A stretch of DNA of 64,000 nucleotides from Pseudomonadales bacterium (lineage in GTDB: Bacteria > Pseudomonadota > Gammaproteobacteria > Pseudomonadales > UBA5518): the NCBI GenBank assembly GCA_024234165.1, contig JACKOP010000002.1, positions 310,001-374,000 on the forward strand. Direction: 5' to 3'. The translations under genes and the position numbers were made by a program. Positions 37,071 to 45,676 of the stretch are shown here, piece by piece (the stretch's first letter is position 1; each line of letters opens with the position of its first letter). The notes beneath the pieces were generated by a model that worked only from the letters and a program-made list of their open reading frames with translations, was not told the origin of the DNA and searched no databases.

Positions 37071-37572
37071 CGGCGATTGCAGTGGGCGGCGATGACCTGG
37101 TGCGAGCAGTGGCGATTGCCACCGATCAGACCGAAGACTGGCTCGGCGAGCTGCTGCCCGATGAGTTTCTCCCGCTGGTGACGGCGGTTGTCGAGGTCAA
37201 CGCGGATTTTTTCGTCCGGCGGGTACTGCCCGCGCTGAACGCGGCGACGGAGACGACGCTGGCGACACTTGGGATGACGCCTTTGCCGAGCTCCTCGCCA
37301 ACGGCCACGGCTGGCCCGGAGTCCTCGACTACACCATAGCGCAGGTCACGGCGCACCTGGCCGCGATCCGGCGCCGAGAGGCCGAGCGGGCGGCGATCAC
37401 GCTGCAGGCCACGCGGTTCGCGGTGTGGGGCGAGGCGCAGGACGTAAGCAAGTTCCTTGCCCAGCTGACGGGGTGCGGCGAAGAGTGTGCCGATCCGCTG
37501 AGCGATCCGGATGTGCTGGCAGCTCTCGAGGCGTTCGGGGTGGTGGTGGAACCTTCCGATCCGGAGGGTTAG
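37043..37572 (+). CDS. Phage tail-assembly chaperone, two frames joined by -1 frameshift
   Basis: The first frame (visible from about 37043, ending TAG 37339) encodes VDLATAIAVGGDDLVRAV through AVVEVNADFFVRRVLPALN and a Pro/Ser/Thr-rich tail, as in short tail chaperones. A second frame at -1 (open 37165-37572) encodes TWDDAFAELLANGHGWPG through a helical region ending EPSDPEG, and has no ATG, GTG or TTG before about 37420. The heptamer TTTTTTC at 37207-37213 lies in the correct phase (T TTT TTC) within the overlap. This layout, directly before the tape-measure gene, is the classic G/GT-type arrangement. The 5' end may be truncated by the upstream deletion. Confidence 0.7.
37207..37213 (+). 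promoter_or_regulatory. -1 ribosomal frameshift slippery heptamer TTTTTTC
   Basis: Zero-frame codons are TTT (37208-37210) and TTC (37211-37213). Slipping back one base re-pairs both tRNAs on TTT TTT and continues at CGT 37213, which opens 119 more codons to TAG 37570-37572. Confidence 0.7.
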
Positions 37573-37718
37573 CGCCCGATGTCACCGATAGCCTGCCACA
37601 GGCGAATCGGCAGCACGACGAACAACATCAGCAGGAATGCAGGGATGGCGATGCTGTTTACGATCGGAACGAGTGACAGCACGAGCAGGATTCCCATGAT
37701 GGGAAATTCGATCGGCAT
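37569..37718 (-). CDS. Possible 49-residue hydrophobic protein, antisense in prophage remnant
   Basis: A short minus-strand frame starts at ATG 37718 with AGGAG nine bases upstream and ends at TAA 37569-37571. It encodes one long hydrophobic stretch (FPIMGILLVLSLVPIVNSIA through AFLLMLFVVLPI), enough for one or two membrane helices, then a short polar tail. It fills the gap between the chaperone and tape-measure genes and overlaps the chaperone stop. It could be a small phage membrane protein or a chance frame. Confidence 0.4.
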   Translation of the reverse strand: MPIEFPIMGILLVLSLVPIVNSIAIPAFLLMLFVVLPIRLWQAIGDIGR

Positions 37719-37765
37719 GTCGGCATTCTCCTCGGTTCGGAATGGCAGCTAGAGGGTAGCCTATC

Positions 37766-38155
37766 ATGACCAACAACGTCGACATCAAGATCACCGCCAG
37801 CGCGGCGCAAGCGCAGTCCGAGATGGCCAGGCTGTCGGGCAGCCTGGAGCGGCTGACGGGGGCATTCAAGCGCCTGGGGCATTACGGGGCGGCAGCGCTT
37901 GCCCTGCCAAGTCTTGCGGGGGTCGGGCGGGCCGCTGTGCAGGCAGGGATAGATGTCGTGAGGCTTGCCGACGCCATGACCTTGCTCGATGCGCGAATGA
38001 CTGCAACAGGGCCAGCACGTGCAAAACGGGCTCAACGTGCGATGACGCTGCGTGTGCCCGCAGGCTCCGGGAACACCCCGCTCAGAACCACCGGTACTGT
38101 GACGACAGTTCCCGGCGCTGGCCAGCCCGGTGCTCCGCCACGCGCAGCGGACTGA
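37766..38155 (+). pseudogene. Phage tape-measure protein, N-terminal fragment
   Basis: About 80 residues after ATG 37766 (NVDIKITASAAQAQSEMARL, a Gly/Ala-rich stretch, then LADAMTLLDARM) match the start of tail tape-measure proteins, which are normally 600-1500 residues. After about 38005 the sequence no longer looks phage-like. The frame runs on antisense through the rhomboid 3' end to a stop at 38155. The break marks the right end of the prophage remnant. Confidence 0.7.
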
Positions 38156-38840
38156 CCAGCAGCATCGACAGCAAGAGGCCCGCACCAAAACCACCGGCGT
38201 GGGCCCAGAACGCAACACCGGCCCCGCCGTCGCCGAGCAGCCCGCTCGCGAGCTGGATCAGGAACCAGTAGCCAAGCATAAACACGGCCGGCACCGCGAC
38301 CGTGGTCACGTAGAAGCCGAGAAAGATCAGCGTGTGCACGTGGGTGCGTGGAAAGAATCGTGCGTAGGCGCCAAGGACTCCACCGATCGCACCCGAGGCG
38401 CCGACCATCGGCATCACGCTGCCCGGATCCGAGAAAATCTGCGCAGCAGCTGCAGCGAGACCGGAGAGCAGGTAGAACACGACAAAGCGTACGGTTCCCA
38501 TCAGGTCCTCGACGTTGTCACCGAACACCCACAGAAACCACATGTTGCCGATGATATGGAGCCAGCCGCCGTGCATGAGCATCGAGCTGAACAGGCTGAA
38601 CCAGTTGCCGCTGCCGTCGATCACGCACACCAGTCCACGCCCGAGCGCCACCTCGGTGCCGATCGGAGCCGCTCCGAGCAGATCGGCTGGAATCAGCCCA
38701 TGCATGCACAGCGAGTGTGCCAGTGCCTGTTCGGTGCCAAATCCCTGCACGAACAACCACACCAGCGCGTTCGCCAAGATGATCAGTAGCGTGCCGATCG
38801 GCAGGTGCAGCCGGATATTGTCGTCGTAGAGTGGAAACAC
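38082..38840 (-). CDS. Rhomboid-family intramembrane serine protease
   Basis: A 252-residue polytopic membrane protein. The catalytic serine is in GASGAIGG near residue 150 and the catalytic histidine in FWAHAGGFGAG near 214. The membrane-entry segment MHGGWLHIIGNMWFLWVFGDN near 88-108 is also typical. Six transmembrane segments are likely. It ends directly beside the prophage remnant, and its start lies three bases from the recX stop, so it may be co-transcribed with recA-recX. Substrate unknown. Confidence 0.9.
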   Translation of the reverse strand: MFPLYDDNIRLHLPIGTLLIILANALVWLFVQGFGTEQALAHSLCMHGLIPADLLGAAPIGTEVALGRGLVCVIDGSGNWFSLFSSMLMHGGWLHIIGNMWFLWVFGDNVEDLMGTVRFVVFYLLSGLAAAAAQIFSDPGSVMPMVGASGAIGGVLGAYARFFPRTHVHTLIFLGFYVTTVAVPAVFMLGYWFLIQLASGLLGDGGAGVAFWAHAGGFGAGLLLSMLLVSPLRVAEHRAGQRRELSSQYRWF

Positions 38841-38843
38841 GCC

Positions 38844-39311
38844 TCAGTCCAGTGCGCGGCGGATCTGCGAGGCATCGAAACCACGCTGCTGCAACTGGCG
38901 CGCGATGCGCTGACGTTCGGCCAGCGTCGCCGGTCGTGCTTCGCCGTGTCGACGACACTTCCACTGCCGCGCCACCTCGACCCACTCGGGAGCCGAGGCG
39001 TCGACGCAGGCTGCAGCCAGCTCGCGCTCCACGCCACGTTCGGCGAGTTCATGCAGGATCCGCAGCGGCCCGCGTCCACGCCGGCGCTGCCCGCGCACGA
39101 AGGATTCCGCAAAACGCTGATCGCTCTGCAACCCTTCCTCGTGTAGCTGTTGCACGACTGCGTCCACGGGCGCCCCGGACCCAAAGCGGGCCGACAGCCT
39201 GACTGCAAGTTCGCGCATCGCATACTCACGGCGCGCGAGCAGATCGAGTGCCGTACGCCGCACGACCAGAGGATCATCGGTGGGCGTCACTGCACGGTGC
39301 AGCATCGCCAT
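38844..39311 (-). CDS. recX: Regulatory protein RecX
   Basis: Modulates RecA filament growth by capping or blocking it. The 155-residue helical-repeat protein has the usual N-terminal ALDLLARREYAMRELAVRL, the central VVQQLHEEGLQSDQRFAESF, and RGRGPLRILHELAERGV. ATG 39311 is used; the frame is open upstream into recA, but those residues do not belong to the family. It follows recA by 20 bp and is expected to be SOS-induced with it. Confidence 0.92.
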   Translation of the reverse strand: MAMLHRAVTPTDDPLVVRRTALDLLARREYAMRELAVRLSARFGSGAPVDAVVQQLHEEGLQSDQRFAESFVRGQRRRGRGPLRILHELAERGVERELAAACVDASAPEWVEVARQWKCRRHGEARPATLAERQRIARQLQQRGFDASQIRRALD

Positions 39312-39331
39312 CGCAGTACTCCTGCCGACAG

Positions 39332-40366
<1,035 letters not shown>

Positions 40367-40408
40367 GGTCGACCCCTCGGGTGTGCTGTGAATGAGAATC
40401 TGCGGATG

Positions 40409-40424
40409 CTGTATATTCAAGCAG
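40409..40424 (-). promoter_or_regulatory. LexA box 1 upstream of recA
   Basis: On the plus strand it reads CTGTATATTCAAGCAG, a perfect CTG-N10-CAG SOS operator, 43 bp upstream of the recA ATG. Confidence 0.85.
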
Positions 40425-40428
40425 AATA

Positions 40429-40444
40429 CTGGATGAATATCCAG
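40429..40444 (-). promoter_or_regulatory. LexA box 2 upstream of recA
   Basis: Reads CTGGATGAATATCCAG, a second perfect CTG-N10-CAG, nearly palindromic. Its centre is 20 bp from that of box 1, about two helical turns, so two LexA dimers could bind the same face. Confidence 0.8.
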
Positions 40445-40618
40445 CTTCCGGCAACCGCCTGCCGTCGTGCATCCATGCTCGGGCGTCGCGATCGGGTGGC
40501 AAGCGCACTATACCCGCGGCGCCAGCACCGCGCACGGGCTCCGGCGTAAGCCGGTTCGCAAGCAGAATGCCGGTAACGGGAGTGTGCGGACAGACCGGTC
40601 GCGAACGAATGTTCGGCG

Positions 40619-41158
40619 CTAAGCCTGCTGCACCGTGGCCCGCTTCGCCATCACGAGCGTGCCGATCCAGACCAGACCGATGAAGTACACGAACCCCAGC
40701 GCCAATGTCTTGAAGGTCTCGACATAATCCAGGTGCTCGTGTATCGGAGGGATCGTGCCAACGGTAAGAAACAGCATCGTCGCGAGGTTCACCACCACCG
40801 GCAGCCAGCCCATGATCTGGCAGTACACAGTGACGAGGATCAGCAGTCCGAAACAGATCATTCCGTACTTCTCGCCGAACCAGGCGGGGAACAGACTCAA
40901 CGACCAGGCGAGCGCCAATCCCACCACCGCACCAGCCACACACGCCAGCAGCTTGTCGAATGCGGCGTGCTCCACACCGGTCCAGTACAGCAGGAACAGG
41001 AACGCAATCCAGAACTGCTTGACGCCAAGCGCGCTGCCCAATGCGATGAAGCTGCCGATCACGACGATGACGCCGAGCAGGACCAGCAACCCCTTGCCGG
41101 GTGTCATCGGTACCGCATTCTGGTTGCTGGAAGCAGGAGTGGTTGCGCCGTGGCTCAT
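40619..41158 (-). CDS. Small polytopic membrane protein
   Basis: A 179-residue protein with about five hydrophobic segments (for example GLLVLLGVIVVIGSFIALGSAL near residue 25, a His-containing WTGVEHAAFDKLLACVAGAV, and YGMICFGLLILVTVYCQIMGW). It resembles DUF1097-like membrane proteins in size and layout, but I cannot confirm the family. ATG 41158 is chosen because residues encoded upstream are not membrane-protein-like. It is divergent from cysJ, with about 280 bp between. Confidence 0.65.
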   Translation of the reverse strand: MSHGATTPASSNQNAVPMTPGKGLLVLLGVIVVIGSFIALGSALGVKQFWIAFLFLLYWTGVEHAAFDKLLACVAGAVVGLALAWSLSLFPAWFGEKYGMICFGLLILVTVYCQIMGWLPVVVNLATMLFLTVGTIPPIHEHLDYVETFKTLALGFVYFIGLVWIGTLVMAKRATVQQA

Positions 41159-41438
41159 GGTGTTTTCCTTATGTCGCTTGTTGATGCGCGGGCAGTATCG
41201 CTGTGCCCGGTCAGCCGCGAGCATAACCCGCCCCGTCACGGGGTGGTACCACCCACACCCACCCGCGCCGAAAACGCACCCGACAGCCGCATGATCGAGT
41301 CACCGCGTTATAAGTAAAGAACAAACAAATTCTTCGTTTCGAGTGCTTCAGGTTATATGGTGCGCGTCGCAATCCGCTTGATCGAAGCCGATGAGACCTC
41401 CCCAGTTCCAGCGCTCCGATCAGCAAGGGGAAAACGTC
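41159..41438. promoter_or_regulatory. cysJ upstream region
   Basis: The 280-bp divergent spacer has an AT-rich patch at about 41306-41360 in otherwise GC-rich DNA, including the inverted repeat AAGAA-N8-TTCTT. AT-rich CysB-activated promoters precede sulfite-reductase operons in other gammaproteobacteria, so a CysB site is plausible but not proven. Confidence 0.35.
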
Positions 41439-43286
41439 ATGAACATGATTCCGCCACCGCTGCTGGGTGCCACCATCGATGGTACGCAGAGCGAGCTGCT
41501 CCGCGCCCTGGCGCGATCGCTGAACGCCGAACAGGCGTTCTGGATCAGTGGCTATTTTGCCGGTATCGCCGAGGCACGCAGCGGTTTCGCTCCACTCGAA
41601 GCGTCGGCGACGACCGCTCTCGGCGAACTGGTGACGCACACTGGCGCAGGCGCGTCACCGACGAAAATTGCCATCCTCTACGGCAGCGAAACCGGCAATG
41701 CCCGAGCGCTGGCTCATGAAATCGCCGAGCGTGCACGGGCACAGGGCCTCGTGGTTTCGCTCGAAGACCTTGCACGCTACAAGACGCGCGAACTGAAGAA
41801 CGAGCGGACGCTGGTGTTCGTCACCAGTACCTACGGAGAGGGAGAGCCTCCCGGGCCAGCGGTGCCGTTTTTCGAATTCCTCACCGGCACCAAGGCTCCG
41901 AAACTCGAGCAGGCACGCTTTGCGGTGCTGGCCCTGGGTGATTCGACCTACGAGCAATATTGCGAGGCGGGCAAGTTGCTCGATCGGCGTCTGGCCGAAC
42001 TGGGTGCCGCCCGCATGCACGATCGCGTCGACTGCGATGTGGATTACGAGGTCGACGCGAGGCGCTGGATCGATGCCCTGCTCGACAAGCTGAAGCAGGA
42101 AACGTCGCAAACGCAGGTCACGGCTCAGGCTTCAAGCCTGACCTTCGCGGCGTCGGCACCTGCTGTCACGGTACCCGCCTACGGCAAGCACAACCCCTTT
42201 GTGGCTCGAATCGGCACCAGCCAGCGGCTCAGTGGTCGCGGCTCGTCGAAGGACACGCACCATCTCGAGATCAGCCTGGAAGGCTCCGGGCTGCGCTACC
42301 TACCCGGTGATGCGCTGGGCGTGGCGGCGCAGAACGAGCCGGAACTGGCAGGCGATCTGATCGCTCTCGGTGGCTGGTCGGGCACCGAGACCATCGCCGG
42401 ACGCAACGGCGCCACCACGCTGCAACAGGCGCTGCAATCGGAATATGAAATCACCGCACTGACGCCGCGCTTCCTGGAAAAATGGGCGCAGTGGTCGGGT
42501 GCCACGGAACTGGCACGACTCGAGGGCGAAGAGCGCGCCCGGTTCATGGCGCGGACGCATGTAGTCGACCTGATGCAGTCTCACCCGGTGTCCGGCCTTG
42601 CAGCACAGGATTTCGTCCAGGCCCTGCGCGGGCTGCAACCGCGGCTGTACTCCATTGCATCCAGCCTCGAATTCGTTCCCGATGAAGTGCATCTCTGCGT
42701 CGCGCCGGTACGCTATCACCTGCACGAGCGCCAACGCCACGGCGTCGCTTCCACCCATCTCGTGGATCGCCTCGCACTCGGTGACAACATCCCCGTCTAT
42801 GTGCAGCAGAACGAGCACTTCCGTCTGCCTGCCGACACAGCGACGCCCATCGTCATGATCGGTGCCGGCACCGGCGTGGCACCGTATCGCGCCTTCATGC
42901 AACAGCGCGAGGCACTCGGCATCACGGCCAGGAGCTGGCTGTTCTTCGGTGAGCGCAATTTCCGTACGGATTTCCTGTACCAGACCGAATGGCAGGCGTG
43001 GCTGCGCGATGGTCTACTGACACGCGCCGAGGTGGCGTTCTCGCGCGACCAGCAGCAGAAGCTCTACGTCCAGCATCGTCTGCTGGAACACGGCAAGGAA
43101 CTCTACCGCTGGATCGCCGAAGGGGCGCATCTCTACGTCTGCGGCGATGCCCAGTCCATGGCCGCGGATGTGCAGGATGCCCTGCTCGCCATACTGGCCG
43201 AGCACGGCAGTCTGGACACCGAACTCGCCAAGGAGACGCTGCTGGAAATGCAGACCGCCGGTCGTTACCAGAAAGACGTCTACTGA
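41439..43286 (+). CDS. cysJ: NADPH-dependent sulfite reductase flavoprotein alpha subunit
   Basis: Passes electrons from NADPH through FAD and FMN to the CysI haemoprotein. In 615 residues it has an N-terminal flavodoxin domain (YGSETGNARALAHEIAERA near residue 80, STYGEGEPPGPA near 130), a FAD-binding domain with RLYSIASS near 403, and an NADPH-binding domain (GAGTGVAPYRAFMQQR near 476). ATG 41439 follows AAGGGGA. cysI starts nine bases after its stop, forming a cysJI operon. Confidence 0.95.
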   Translation: MNMIPPPLLGATIDGTQSELLRALARSLNAEQAFWISGYFAGIAEARSGFAPLEASATTALGELVTHTGAGASPTKIAILYGSETGNARALAHEIAERARAQGLVVSLEDLARYKTRELKNERTLVFVTSTYGEGEPPGPAVPFFEFLTGTKAPKLEQARFAVLALGDSTYEQYCEAGKLLDRRLAELGAARMHDRVDCDVDYEVDARRWIDALLDKLKQETSQTQVTAQASSLTFAASAPAVTVPAYGKHNPFVARIGTSQRLSGRGSSKDTHHLEISLEGSGLRYLPGDALGVAAQNEPELAGDLIALGGWSGTETIAGRNGATTLQQALQSEYEITALTPRFLEKWAQWSGATELARLEGEERARFMARTHVVDLMQSHPVSGLAAQDFVQALRGLQPRLYSIASSLEFVPDEVHLCVAPVRYHLHERQRHGVASTHLVDRLALGDNIPVYVQQNEHFRLPADTATPIVMIGAGTGVAPYRAFMQQREALGITARSWLFFGERNFRTDFLYQTEWQAWLRDGLLTRAEVAFSRDQQQKLYVQHRLLEHGKELYRWIAEGAHLYVCGDAQSMAADVQDALLAILAEHGSLDTELAKETLLEMQTAGRYQKDVY

Positions 43287-43294
43287 GGTTCGAT

Positions 43295-45037
43295 GTGAGC
43301 AATCCGACTCCCGACGCAAGCGTCGACCGCAGCACGGATCTTTCGCAGCCGCTGCAGAAGCTGAGCGCCGACGAACGCCTGAAGGCCGGCAGCAGGCAGT
43401 TGCGCGGAACGATTCTCGACAGCCTTGCAGACGCGCTCACCGGCGCAGTGTCCGACAACGATGCCAAGCTGATGAAGTTTCACGGCATCTACCAGCAGGA
43501 TGACCGCGATCTGCGCGACGAGCGCCGGCGCCAGAAACTCGAACCCGCGTACCAGTTCATGATCCGCGTCCGTCTGGCCGGCGGCGTGTGCACGCCGGCG
43601 CAGTGGCTGCAGCTCTCCGAGCTCGCACTTCGCCACGGCTCGCCTTCGCTGCGCTTGACCACACGCCAGACCTTCCAGTTCCACGGTGTGCTGAAGCGCG
43701 ACGTGAAGCGCGTGATGCAGGGGCTGCAGGCGGTCCTGCTCGACACCATCGCCGCCTGCGGCGACGACACGCGCGGCATCATGTCCTCGATCAACCCGCA
43801 TCTCTCCTCATTGCACCGTGAAGTGCTGGAGCTCGCGCGTGCCACATCGGATCACGTGATCCCGCGCATGCGCGCCTACCACGAGATCTGGCTGGACGGC
43901 GAGAAATACGCCTCGTCGGAACCGGAAGAACCCGTCTACGGGCAAACCTACCTGCCGCGCAAGTTCAAGTTCGGCTTCGCGATACCACCGTCCAACGATA
44001 TCGACGTCTACAGCCAGGATGTGGGGTTGATCGCGATCGCCGACGGCGAGCGGCTGCTCGGCTTCAACATCACCGTCGGCGGCGGTCTGGGACGCACCGA
44101 CCGCGTGCGGGAAACCTATCCGCGCCTGGGGGATCTGCTGGGCTACATCCCGAAGGAGAAGCTGCTGGATTTCGCACACACCATCGTCACGGTCCAGCGC
44201 GATTACGGCAATCGGGCCGACCGCGCGCGGGCACGCTTCAAGTACACGGTCGACGACAAGGGGCTACCGTGGCTGCGCTCGGAAATCGAGCAACGGCTGG
44301 GGTTTGCACTCGAACCGGCGCGCGAATTCACATTCACCAGCAACGGCGACCATTTCGGCTGGGCACAGGGGTCGGACGGACGCTGGCACCATACGCTGTT
44401 CATCGAGAACGGCCGCATCATCGACGCCGAGGCGCTGCAACTGATGACCGGGCTGCGCGAGATCGCTCGTGTGCACCACGGCGAATTCCGCGTCACGCCG
44501 AACCAGAATCTGGTGATCGCAAACGTCGCGGAGGCAGACAAGGCGCAGATGGACGCGCTGCTCGAACGTCACGGGCTCGACCACAACAACCGTGCAAGCA
44601 CGATCCGCCTGAACTCGATGTCGTGCGTCGGTCTGCCGACTTGCGGGCTGTCGATGGCCGAAAGCGAGCGCTATCTGCCGCAGTTCGTCTCGAAGCTGGA
44701 GCCGCTGCTCGAACGGCATGGCATTGGCGGGGTGCCGATCACGCTGCGCATGACGGGATGCCCGAACGGCTGTGCGCGACCCTACATTGCCGAAATCGCA
44801 TTCACCGGTCGCGCGCTCGGGCGCTACAACATGTACCTGGGCGGCGGCCATCACGGCCAGCGGTTGAACCGCCTGTACCGGGAAAACATCAACGAAGCGC
44901 AGATCCTCGAAGAACTGGACTCGCTTTTTGCCCATTACGCGCGCGACCGCCACGACGGCGAGCACTTCGGCGATTTCGTGATCCGCGCAGGCCATGTGCG
45001 TGCGGTGGCGCACGGGAGCGAGTCGTACGACCCCTGA
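43295..45037 (+). CDS. cysI: Sulfite reductase hemoprotein beta subunit
   Basis: Reduces sulfite to sulfide with six electrons, using sirohaem and a 4Fe-4S cluster. The cluster ligands appear as CVGLPTC near residue 447 and CPNGC near 489, the expected C-x5-C and C-x3-C. RLTTRQTFQFHG near 120 is part of the sirohaem/substrate site. Length (580) fits. It begins at GTG 43295, with GAGG six bases upstream. The pair completes assimilatory sulfate reduction; cysH and cysG are not in the window. Confidence 0.95.
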   Translation: MSNPTPDASVDRSTDLSQPLQKLSADERLKAGSRQLRGTILDSLADALTGAVSDNDAKLMKFHGIYQQDDRDLRDERRRQKLEPAYQFMIRVRLAGGVCTPAQWLQLSELALRHGSPSLRLTTRQTFQFHGVLKRDVKRVMQGLQAVLLDTIAACGDDTRGIMSSINPHLSSLHREVLELARATSDHVIPRMRAYHEIWLDGEKYASSEPEEPVYGQTYLPRKFKFGFAIPPSNDIDVYSQDVGLIAIADGERLLGFNITVGGGLGRTDRVRETYPRLGDLLGYIPKEKLLDFAHTIVTVQRDYGNRADRARARFKYTVDDKGLPWLRSEIEQRLGFALEPAREFTFTSNGDHFGWAQGSDGRWHHTLFIENGRIIDAEALQLMTGLREIARVHHGEFRVTPNQNLVIANVAEADKAQMDALLERHGLDHNNRASTIRLNSMSCVGLPTCGLSMAESERYLPQFVSKLEPLLERHGIGGVPITLRMTGCPNGCARPYIAEIAFTGRALGRYNMYLGGGHHGQRLNRLYRENINEAQILEELDSLFAHYARDRHDGEHFGDFVIRAGHVRAVAHGSESYDP

Positions 45038-45093
45038 GCCCCGGCTCGCCACCGTGCGTGCGCGCCTCTGCCCGCGCCCCGTGTCCGGTCCGG

Positions 45094-45597
45094 CTACTGT
45101 CCGAGCTGCTCCTGATAGCCCTTGCGTGCCGCCACATAGAGCTTGAACGGGAAGCCGATCGAAACGCCTTCGAGCGCCGCGAGCAGCATCTCGAGGTGTG
45201 CGTCGAAGCCGGCGCAGGCCTTGGCCGGATCCTCTCCTTCCGGAACGCCTACGGTCAGCACCAGCCGGGTGCCTTCCGGCATCGTTTCGAGCTCCCAGCG
45301 CAGCGGTCGCGCAGGCTCGTTGCCGCTGCTCCACGAATAGACGAGCAGGCGCGGTGCATCGAGTTCGAGCACCGTGCTGTCGATCGTCGTACCGCTGTCG
45401 GCGAAATCGATCCGCACCGCGCCACCGTTGCGCAACTCGATCGAGCCCGGCGCCAGCCACTCGGGCAGCGCAGAGGCATCGGTCAGCTTGCGCCAGACGG
45501 TGTTGCGATCATGCCCGATATGGCGCTCGAGCCGGCCTTCGAAACCGCCGTCGACACGGCGGATCCGGCCGAGCCGGATATCCCCTTCTTCCATCAT
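45094..45597 (-). CDS. AHSA1/START-like (SRPBCC) protein
   Basis: A 167-residue small-ligand-binding-fold protein. The pattern LERHIGHDRNTVWRKLTD, ALPEWLAPG, then alternating strands and the closing FDAHLEMLLAALEG helix is typical of the AHSA1 branch of SRPBCC proteins. Family members bind hydrophobic ligands or assist Hsp90; function here is unknown. It is convergent with cysI. Confidence 0.75.
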   Translation of the reverse strand: MMEEGDIRLGRIRRVDGGFEGRLERHIGHDRNTVWRKLTDASALPEWLAPGSIELRNGGAVRIDFADSGTTIDSTVLELDAPRLLVYSWSSGNEPARPLRWELETMPEGTRLVLTVGVPEGEDPAKACAGFDAHLEMLLAALEGVSIGFPFKLYVAARKGYQEQLGQ

Positions 45598-45676
45598 CTT
45601 TCCTCCGGCAAATCCCGATATTCAACCTCACCTGCCGCACACCATGGCCGGCGCAGCGAGATCGCAGACACCCGTT

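Larger units (their letters stand above)
34539..38005 (+). mobile_element. Collapsed Mu-like prophage remnant
   Basis: A 3.5-kb block with phage genes in Mu-like order: a short fragment, MuF head protein (F), prohead protease (I), a tail-protein fragment, a frameshifted tail-assembly chaperone, and the start of a tape-measure protein. All are on the plus strand. Integrase or transposase, portal, terminase, capsid, lysis and tail-fibre genes are absent, so large deletions must have occurred. It sits between the 3' end of the M16 peptidase gene and the 3' end of the rhomboid gene, leaving both intact. The right boundary is approximate. Confidence 0.85.
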
